This document shows, one piece after another, positions 6,722 through 12,512 of a DNA stretch of 12,512 nucleotides (positions are counted from its first letter, which is position 1; every line of letters starts with the position of its first letter). The DNA is from Proteobacteria bacterium UBA1148 (GTDB lineage Bacteria; Pseudomonadota; Gammaproteobacteria; Steroidobacterales; Rariloculaceae), in assembly GCA_002311835.1 (NCBI GenBank), contig DBZY01000033.1, forward strand, positions 13,007-25,518, written 5' to 3'. A program made the translations under genes and the position numbers. The notes beneath the pieces were generated by a model that saw only the letters and a program-made list of their open reading frames with translations, did no database searches and was not told where the DNA came from.

Positions 6722-8046
6722 GTAATGCGCGAGTTCTGGTCGTCGATGACGAATCCAACATTCGTTTGCTCCTTGAAGAGATCCTCAGCGAAGAGGGGTA
6801 TGAGGTAACGACGGCAGAGGATGCTGCTGTTGCAAGAACCGCTAAAAAAAATCAGGACTTCGACCTAATTCTGTTGGATATTTGGATGCCCGATACGGAT
6901 GGGATCTCCCTATTAAAGGAGTGGTCCGAACAGGGGGAGCTCGAACCAGTCGTTATGATGTCTGGACATGGAACGGTGGATGCTGCTGTTGAAGCTACCC
7001 GACTTGGTGCGCTTGATTTCATCGAAAAGCCGGTCTCCTTAGCGAAATTGTTGCGCACCGTCGAAAAAGCGTTGGAGCAGAGGCGGGCTGCTGAACCACG
7101 GCGCAGCCTAGTAACGCCAATGCCAGCCCCAGTTGGGAAGAGTGACACTATACGATCCTTGCGGGACCAAGTTACCAGAATTGCCCGATACGACGCTCAC
7201 ACACTATTGGCTGGCGAACCCGGGAGTGGGAGAGAGGCGCATGCGAGGCACCTGGCAAGTCTCAGCAGCCGTTCTGCAGGGCCCTTTGTCGTTGCAAGCG
7301 GCGATAACGGAACGACTGCATTCCTCGGCGACGGTCAAGAGCCGGGAGCTTTAGAACGAGCAAGCGGAGGAATTCTTTTTATTGATGAAATATGCAGCGT
7401 GTCTGCGGGTACTGAGCAAATGTTGCTGGAGGTGCTAGAGAAAGAACGGTACCGACCGATCGGTAGCAGTACGGACCGTGATCTTAACGTGCGGTTTCTA
7501 TCGAGTGCCCCACCGGGGTTCGAGCAAGATATGAACGATTTCCGGAGAGAGCTGTTGTCCCGTCTCAGTATCGTTGTGATTCGTGTGCCGCCGTTGCGTG
7601 AGTATTTGGAGGATATACCAGAGTTATTGCGCTACTACGTTGACTTGCTGGTTGATTCAGAGAATCTACCATTTAGGAGATTTAGTGTCGCGGCACAGAA
7701 CAGGCTCCGTAATTACCCCTGGCCCGGTAACATCCTTGAGCTGAAGAACATGGCGAGTCGGCTTTTGATTATTGGCGCGGAAGAAGAAATTACGCTAGAA
7801 GAGGTTGAGGGACAGCTTACCCCAGGAGCTTCAATAGACGAGCCTCTTGTGAAACAGGATCTACTTTCAATGCCTTTGCGAGAAGCGAGAGAGCATTTTG
7901 AGCGGGCGTATCTTCGCCAGCAGCTGATCCTGTGCGATGGTAAAGTGGGCCGACTGGCCGAACGGATCGGAATGGAGAGAACCCATCTTTACCGAAAACT
8001 TAATGCTCTGGGAGTCGATTTCCGCCAGGTATCAGCTGACGAGTAA
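6718..8046 (+). CDS. ntrX: NtrX-type response regulator with degenerate AAA+ domain
   Basis: A 442-residue regulator, the evident partner of the kinase just upstream (ATGA overlap). The receiver domain (1-120) is intact: Asp10, Asp11, phosphoacceptor Asp54 in LLDIWMPDTDG, Ser82 and Lys104. The central region (about 140-365) is recognisable as a sigma-54-activator AAA+ domain from GGILFIDEI (Walker B, 217-225), the FRRELLSRLSIVVIRVPPLR stretch and YPWPGNILELKN. However, the Walker A lysine is Arg172 (GEPGSGRE), the GAFTGA loop segment is absent between FVVASGD and ALERASGG, sensor I reads SSAP, and the GNVREL arginine is replaced by leucine. The C-terminal Fis-type helix-turn-helix (about 400-435) reads GKVGRLAERIGMERTHLYRKL. 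It probably binds DNA but cannot activate sigma-54 polymerase in the classic way; NtrX proteins without GAFTGA are known in other proteobacteria. It ends six bases from the convergent CapA gene. Confidence 0.9.
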   Translation: MSNARVLVVDDESNIRLLLEEILSEEGYEVTTAEDAAVARTAKKNQDFDLILLDIWMPDTDGISLLKEWSEQGELEPVVMMSGHGTVDAAVEATRLGALDFIEKPVSLAKLLRTVEKALEQRRAAEPRRSLVTPMPAPVGKSDTIRSLRDQVTRIARYDAHTLLAGEPGSGREAHARHLASLSSRSAGPFVVASGDNGTTAFLGDGQEPGALERASGGILFIDEICSVSAGTEQMLLEVLEKERYRPIGSSTDRDLNVRFLSSAPPGFEQDMNDFRRELLSRLSIVVIRVPPLREYLEDIPELLRYYVDLLVDSENLPFRRFSVAAQNRLRNYPWPGNILELKNMASRLLIIGAEEEITLEEVEGQLTPGASIDEPLVKQDLLSMPLREAREHFERAYLRQQLILCDGKVGRLAERIGMERTHLYRKLNALGVDFRQVSADE

Positions 8047-8052
8047 CAGGCA

Positions 8053-9105
8053 TTAATCGTCGGCCGTGAGGTGGTCTATTTCTCCGGCTATGAATGTGCC
8101 ATTGGCTTCGAAGCGCAGCATAGTAGTCCCAAAAGTTTTTTCCGTCAGATCTCTGATGAGCTTGTAAGCCTGTCGATCAGGGTCCCAGACGAGGCCGTCG
8201 ACGCGGCTCTGCAGTGCAGAGTCGATTCGTCCGCTGAGGAAGGCCCCTTCCTGATCAATCCTCACCGTTAAGATTGGTGCCCAGCCAGTAATGCCACTAA
8301 TGCTCACACCGACATGCGTTATGAAGTTCCCAAGGCTGTAAGCAATCAGCCGTCCGTTGTACAGCTCTAATGCTCTTGGTACGTGAGGACCATGTCCCAG
8401 TATCAAGTCAGCACCCGCATCGACGGCAGCGTGTGAGAATCGCACAACCTCTCCTCGAGTTTCTCCAAAGTAGAACTCCTCCTCAAAAGGGAGGTTTGTA
8501 GCGGTGGGACCTTCCGCACCACCATGAAAAGAGACGACAACAATGTCATGGGTTGATGACAATCGCAGGATTTCTTGTTCGGCAGTCGGAATGTCATTTA
8601 AGAGATAGGACTTCCGCGTAGGGGAGAAGGCGATGAACGCGATGGTGAGATCATTTTGTTTCCACATTGCGATATCGCCGCGTCTACCAGAATGTCTGAG
8701 GTTATATTGATCAAGAACTGCCATTGAGGCTGTCCGGCCTTCTTCGCCGAAGTCCCGCGTATGGTTATTGGCTAGGCTGAGAACGTCGAAACCTGCATCC
8801 CTAAGATAGGCGGTGTAACGGGGGGGTGAGCGGAACAGAAAGCAGACATCCGGAGTTGAACAGGTTTTTTGAGGGATCCCCCCAGCCATGATGACGCCTT
8901 CTAGATTGCCAAACGTAATGTCGGCCGCCCTGAGAATTGGATTTACAAGCTCTAGGAAATGAGCTCCATCGTTAACCGGCAGTCGGTCATCCGGATAGTC
9001 GGTACCAAGCATGATATCACCGACACCCGTAATAGTTAGGGTCTGAGAAAGAGTTCCACCCGTTGGGAGGACTAGTGATAGAACAAATATTAGTAGGCGC
9101 CCCAT
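8053..9105 (-). CDS. CapA family protein (PGA_cap, metallophosphatase-like fold)
   Basis: A 350-residue exported protein of the CapA/poly-gamma-glutamate synthesis family, which adopts a calcineurin-like metallophosphoesterase fold. Residues 1-20 form a signal peptide (GRLLIFVLSLVLPTGG, cleavage around LSQ). Conserved metal-site motifs follow in order: GVGDIMLG (27-34), GNLEG (66-70), LANNHTRDFG (111-120), VSFHGGAEG (191-199), LGHGPHVPR (236-244) and YSLGNF (256-261). The enzyme activity is not proven for most members; the original CapA takes part in poly-gamma-glutamate capsule formation in Bacillus, but no capBC genes are here. The gene starts eight bases after the SPOR gene on the same strand, so it looks like the last gene of a priA-argS-SPOR-CapA operon. 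A periplasmic role in envelope metabolism is an inference. Confidence 0.92.
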   Translation of the reverse strand: MGRLLIFVLSLVLPTGGTLSQTLTITGVGDIMLGTDYPDDRLPVNDGAHFLELVNPILRAADITFGNLEGVIMAGGIPQKTCSTPDVCFLFRSPPRYTAYLRDAGFDVLSLANNHTRDFGEEGRTASMAVLDQYNLRHSGRRGDIAMWKQNDLTIAFIAFSPTRKSYLLNDIPTAEQEILRLSSTHDIVVVSFHGGAEGPTATNLPFEEEFYFGETRGEVVRFSHAAVDAGADLILGHGPHVPRALELYNGRLIAYSLGNFITHVGVSISGITGWAPILTVRIDQEGAFLSGRIDSALQSRVDGLVWDPDRQAYKLIRDLTEKTFGTTMLRFEANGTFIAGEIDHLTADD

Positions 9106-9113
9106 TTTGATGC

Positions 9114-9677
9114 CTAATTAGGTACCTTTATAAGGAGAGATTCTATTTGGGCGTTCCAAAGCTGCCTTCTCACTTCGTTTAGTTCATCCAGGTCGCTGGT
9201 GGGGCCAATGCGTACGCGATGAAAGTTATCTGCATCGATGGTGACTTTCTGAATACTGGACTGTATACCGAGAACTTCCAGAGTCTCCTTCATTTGCTCA
9301 GCATCTGTAGACTCTCTGAAGGAACCAGCCTGTAAAACGTACCTACCTGGTTCTTCCACAGCACGCGTTGCGCGGTCAATTCTCGCCTCAGATTCTACTT
9401 CAGGAATTACAACTTCAAACTTTGGCAAAATTTCGTAGAAATCAAAACGTGTCGCGGGATGCGTCGCCGTCACGATTTCAGGGGCGGGTTCTATTCGACT
9501 TTGGGATGGTGTGGGGATCGCCGACGTAGGTGTGGTAGGCAAATTGAGCTCTCCTCTATCACCCATATAAATTATTGTAGATACGATCAAGCCAAGACTG
9601 AAGCCACACAACATCCATACCCACCTAGCCGTATCCGACGGAATGGCCTTGGTAGCTATTTTCTTTAGTACATTCAT
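9114..9677 (-). CDS. membrane-anchored SPOR-domain protein (FtsN-like)
   Basis: A 187-residue bitopic inner-membrane protein. A short basic cytoplasmic tail precedes one membrane segment (about residues 18-38), then a Pro/Thr-rich periplasmic linker, a conserved patch FDFYEILPKFEVVIPE (78-93) seen in this SPOR subfamily, and a C-terminal SPOR domain (about 110-187) with YVLQAGSF and HRVRIGPT. SPOR domains bind glycan strands lacking stem peptides at the division septum, so a role in cell division or septal remodelling is likely; whether it is the true FtsN cannot be decided here. The ATG is nine bases after the argS stop and CapA follows eight bases later, which indicates co-transcription. 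In Pseudomonas a comparable gene sits between argS and hslVU; here CapA occupies the hslVU place. Confidence 0.9.
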   Translation of the reverse strand: MNVLKKIATKAIPSDTARWVWMLCGFSLGLIVSTIIYMGDRGELNLPTTPTSAIPTPSQSRIEPAPEIVTATHPATRFDFYEILPKFEVVIPEVESEARIDRATRAVEEPGRYVLQAGSFRESTDAEQMKETLEVLGIQSSIQKVTIDADNFHRVRIGPTSDLDELNEVRRQLWNAQIESLLIKVPN

Positions 9678-9686
9678 GGAACACTC

Positions 9687-11438
9687 TTACATATTGTCGG
9701 GGGTAGTGACTCCAAGCAGTGTTAGCCCATTATGCAGAACCTGGCGCGTTCCGAGAGCTAGGGTGATCCGCGCATTACGAAGTTTTGCGTCCTCGACAAG
9801 CACTCTATGCGCGTTGTAATACGAGTGGAAATTTGCTGATAGACCGCGCAAATACTGTAGGAGGTGTTGTGGTGCACGGTTCACGGCGGCAAGCTGAAGT
9901 ACTTCAGGATATCGACTCAAGGATACTAGTAAAGTGTGCTCCGCCTCCTCCGTGAGGCACGTCAACTCCGGCATATCACTATGTTCTACCCTAAATCCTT
10001 CTTCTTCCATTTTCCTCAATAGGCTAGCCACCCGTGCGTGTGCGTATTGCACATAGTAAACGGGATTATCGTTAGATCGTGCTTTCGCAAGATCGAGATC
10101 AAAATCTAAATGCTGGTCATTGGAACGTGATACGTAGAAGAATCGTGCGGCGTCATTTCCAACTTCGGTACGAAGTTGACGTAGCGTCACATACTCTCCG
10201 GACCGGGTTGACATCTGAACTTTCTCGCGTCCGCGATACAAAGTCACGAACTGGACTAGCCTGACTTCGAGAGAATCACCTGGTTCACTCATTGCTTCAA
10301 GCCCAGCGCGCACTCTTGCGACGTAGCCGTGGTGATCAGCGCCGAGCACGTCTAGAAGAAGGTCAAACCCACGTTCCCGCTTCTCAAAGTGATACGCGAT
10401 ATCAGAAGCAAAATAAGTTTTTGCCCCGTTCGCTCGAACAACTACTCGGTCTTTTTCATCACCGTACTCCGTTGCTTTGAACCAAGTAGCGCCATCGCGA
10501 ACATCAAGCATTTTCTGCTCTTCTAGGCGTTTTAAAGCTCGATCGATTGCACCACCTTCAGTGAGACTGTGCTCGGAATACCATCGCTGGGGGTGAACAC
10601 CGAATTCGGCCAGGTCGTCTTTGATGTCAGTAAGCACGCTGCTTAGAGCTTCCTTAAGAAGAGCAGAAAATTTTTCTTGTCCCAGCATTTCTTTTGCTTT
10701 TGCTATGAGCAGGTCAAGAAGTTTTTCGCTATCAGCTGAGTCAGCGTGGAGTAGTTTAGATAGACCAGTATGGTCGGTAATTACAAACTTCTCTCCTAGA
10801 GTGGTCTGTACTTTTTGTGCAATTTCCCTGACATAGTCACCCTGATAAGCATTTGCTGGGAAGCGAAGGTCTAAGCCGAGCAATTGGAGATACCTTAGCC
10901 ATACGCTGACCGTAAGGATATCCATTTGCCTCCCTGCATCGTTGACATAGTACTCTTCATGAACATCGTGGCCTGTTGCCCGCAGTAAGTTGGCTAGGGA
11001 TGCTCCATAGGCCGCATGACGCCCGTGACCAACGTGGAGCGGTCCAGTTGGGTTGGCTGATACGTACTCCAACAAAACGCGCTGGCCCTTGCCAATGTTT
11101 GAGCAACCGTACATTGAACCCGCCTCGAGAATTTTGGTGAGTTCTCGTTGATAGGCTTTCGACGTTAGCGTTAAATTAATGAAACCGGGCCCTGCAATCT
11201 GCACGTTGGCGATCAGAGCAGACTTGGGGATAAACGCTAAGAGTGTGGTGGCGATCTCTCGAGGCGGGTTCCCTAGGTCCTTGGAGAGCCTAAGTGCAAT
11301 ATTGCTCGTAAAGTCTCCGTGTTTAGGATCGCGTGTACGCTCCAACCGTGGGTCTAAATCATAAGCGTCCGTGAACCCACGTTCAGCAGCAAAGTGTGCT
11401 AGAGCCTCTTTAAGTAGATTATCGATTTGAGCGCGCAA
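9687..11438 (-). CDS. argS: arginyl-tRNA synthetase
   Basis: ArgS attaches arginine to tRNA-Arg. The N-terminal tRNA-binding domain (about residues 1-95) ends with VQIAGPGFINLTL. The class I catalytic core has the HIGH motif as HVGHGRHAAYG (135-145), followed by EEYYVNDAGRQMD. The KMSKS loop is replaced by KVQMSTRSG (406-414), common among ArgRS of this subgroup, and NDAARFFYVSRSNDQHLDFD follows. The C-terminal anticodon-binding helical domain (about 455-583) starts NPVYYVQYAHARV. The length of 583 is normal. The start is TTG at 11436-11438: the frame is closed by a stop 12 bases upstream and the next methionine (109) would remove the whole N-terminal domain. No Shine-Dalgarno sequence is visible before it. 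The gene follows priA by 42 bases and precedes the SPOR gene by nine. Confidence 0.97.
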   Translation of the reverse strand: MRAQIDNLLKEALAHFAAERGFTDAYDLDPRLERTRDPKHGDFTSNIALRLSKDLGNPPREIATTLLAFIPKSALIANVQIAGPGFINLTLTSKAYQRELTKILEAGSMYGCSNIGKGQRVLLEYVSANPTGPLHVGHGRHAAYGASLANLLRATGHDVHEEYYVNDAGRQMDILTVSVWLRYLQLLGLDLRFPANAYQGDYVREIAQKVQTTLGEKFVITDHTGLSKLLHADSADSEKLLDLLIAKAKEMLGQEKFSALLKEALSSVLTDIKDDLAEFGVHPQRWYSEHSLTEGGAIDRALKRLEEQKMLDVRDGATWFKATEYGDEKDRVVVRANGAKTYFASDIAYHFEKRERGFDLLLDVLGADHHGYVARVRAGLEAMSEPGDSLEVRLVQFVTLYRGREKVQMSTRSGEYVTLRQLRTEVGNDAARFFYVSRSNDQHLDFDLDLAKARSNDNPVYYVQYAHARVASLLRKMEEEGFRVEHSDMPELTCLTEEAEHTLLVSLSRYPEVLQLAAVNRAPQHLLQYLRGLSANFHSYYNAHRVLVEDAKLRNARITLALGTRQVLHNGLTLLGVTTPDNM

Positions 11439-11480
11439 AGGAGTGAGTCAAATGTTGCGATGCTGAGATTCTACTTGAAA

Positions 11481-12512
11481 CTATAACTCGCTCGGGTCCA
11501 CATCAATGGACCATCGTACACGCCTGGCTTCAGGCCAGACTCGGACCAGTGGCAATAACTCGCGAATCAGATCATGAAGCGGCGATCTGTGGGCACTCTG
11601 AAAGAGCAATTGAGCTCGATATCGACCGCCACGCTTCTCCATACTAGGTGATGCGGGGCCGAGGATTGTGATGTTCGAGGCAATGCGTCGAGCCGCGGTA
11701 GCGATGCGTTCCAGAAGATTGTATGCCGGCTCTCGCCGCCCAGCCTCGGCTCGCCAGACAATCAGGTGGGAGAAGGGGGGCCAGGCCGCGACTTTTCGTT
11801 CTTCCAGAGCAAGTTTGCCGAACGCGTCGTAGTCTTGTGCCGCTAAACGGGCAAGTAGCGGATGTTCCGGATAGTAACTCTGAATCAAGACTTCTCCTGG
11901 CCGATCCCGCCTGCCCGCTCTTCCAGCAACTTGTAGTAGGATCTGAGCTAATCGTTCACTGCTGCGAAAGTTGGTTCCGAAAAGGCCTTGATCTGCGCTG
12001 AGAACACCAACGAGCGTCACGCGCGGAAAATCGTGGCCTTTTACGAGCATCTGGGTACCTACTAAAATTTGTGTATCGCCGTGCTCGACTTCCGCAAGTA
12101 CAGCTTCAATACTTCCCTTACGAGAGGCTATATCTCGGTCTAATCGCGCGATGCGAGCCTTCGGAAATAATACACGAAGCTCATCGGTGACTCTTTGGGT
12201 ACCAGCGCCAACGGCTATTCGTTCAGATCCGCAGATTCCGCACGCCCAGCTGAGCGGACGTGTTCGACCGCAATGATGACATCGAAGGTGTCCGATGGAG
12301 GGGTGCAAAGTTAGCCGCGCATCACAGCGATCGCATTCCTCGACAACCCCGCATTTTGTGCATAATAGAACTGGCGCAAAACCACGACGGTTGAGAAACA
12401 ATATAACCTGGCAATCCTCTGACAGGTGTCGTTCGATGGCTGATATCAGAGGTGTAGAAAGATCATGGTGACTTGCATGGTGATTCATATCGATTATTCG
12501 AATTTCAGGATC
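11481..12512 (-). CDS. priA: primosomal helicase PriA, C-terminal part (runs off the right edge)
   Basis: The last 343 residues of PriA, the 3'-5' helicase that recognises stalled forks and starts primosome reassembly. The open frame continues to the window edge (DPEIRIID before the first methionine), so the 5' part lies outside. Visible parts are the eight zinc-binding cysteines in four C-x2-C pairs (fragment residues 51/54, 60/63, 78/81 and 91/94), ILFLNRRGFAPVLLC just before them, helicase motif V region GTQMLVKGHDFP (152-163), motif VI QVAGRAGR (194-201) and the C-terminal KRGGRYRAQLL stretch, ending RWSIDVDPSEL. The wing and DEAH parts are not in view. It is the first visible gene of the minus-strand operon with argS, a SPOR gene and CapA. 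Confidence 0.97.
   Translation of the reverse strand, partial: DPEIRIIDMNHHASHHDLSTPLISAIERHLSEDCQVILFLNRRGFAPVLLCTKCGVVEECDRCDARLTLHPSIGHLRCHHCGRTRPLSWACGICGSERIAVGAGTQRVTDELRVLFPKARIARLDRDIASRKGSIEAVLAEVEHGDTQILVGTQMLVKGHDFPRVTLVGVLSADQGLFGTNFRSSERLAQILLQVAGRAGRRDRPGEVLIQSYYPEHPLLARLAAQDYDAFGKLALEERKVAAWPPFSHLIVWRAEAGRREPAYNLLERIATAARRIASNITILGPASPSMEKRGGRYRAQLLFQSAHRSPLHDLIRELLPLVRVWPEARRVRWSIDVDPSEL

Overview
The window is chromosomal housekeeping DNA from a proteobacterium, most likely a gammaproteobacterium. This rests on the gene content and order: smg (DUF494), a def-fmt-rsmB cluster, DUF4390 followed by an NtrY/NtrX-type two-component pair, and a priA-argS-SPOR gene run. All protein assignments come from motifs read by eye; no database search was run.

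Layout. At the left edge (1-709) are the 5' end of topA and, upstream of it, smg, both on the minus strand. A 332-base gap follows (710-1041), which at first sight is empty. On its minus strand I read what looks like the wreck of dprA, the gene that normally sits directly upstream of smg: a clear C-terminal winged-helix coding segment whose stop still overlaps the smg start as ATGA, a possible N-terminal stub, and between them a perfect 14+1+14 base inverted repeat. From 1042 to 8046 a single plus-strand block runs def, fmt, rsmB, a DUF4390 protein, an NtrY-like sensor kinase and an NtrX-like response regulator, tightly packed with several overlaps. It meets, tail to tail with six bases between, a minus-strand block (8053-12512) that reads priA (3' part), argS, a membrane-anchored SPOR-domain protein and a CapA-family protein.

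How it fits together. Def and Fmt handle the formyl group at the start of proteins (Fmt adds it to initiator tRNA, Def removes it from the nascent chain). RsmB methylates 16S rRNA, ArgS charges tRNA-Arg, PriA restarts stalled replication forks, and TopA relaxes supercoils. The SPOR protein probably binds septal peptidoglycan. The kinase and regulator probably sense an envelope or extracytoplasmic state, and the DUF4390 protein, coupled to the kinase by a 19-base overlap, is a reasonable candidate partner.

I see no phage, transposon, CRISPR, tRNA or rRNA. There is no large undescribed system here. The points most worth a second look are the dprA wreck, the perfect palindrome inside it, the regulator whose AAA+ domain has lost its sigma-54 loop and several ATPase residues, and the CapA gene appended to the priA-argS-SPOR run.
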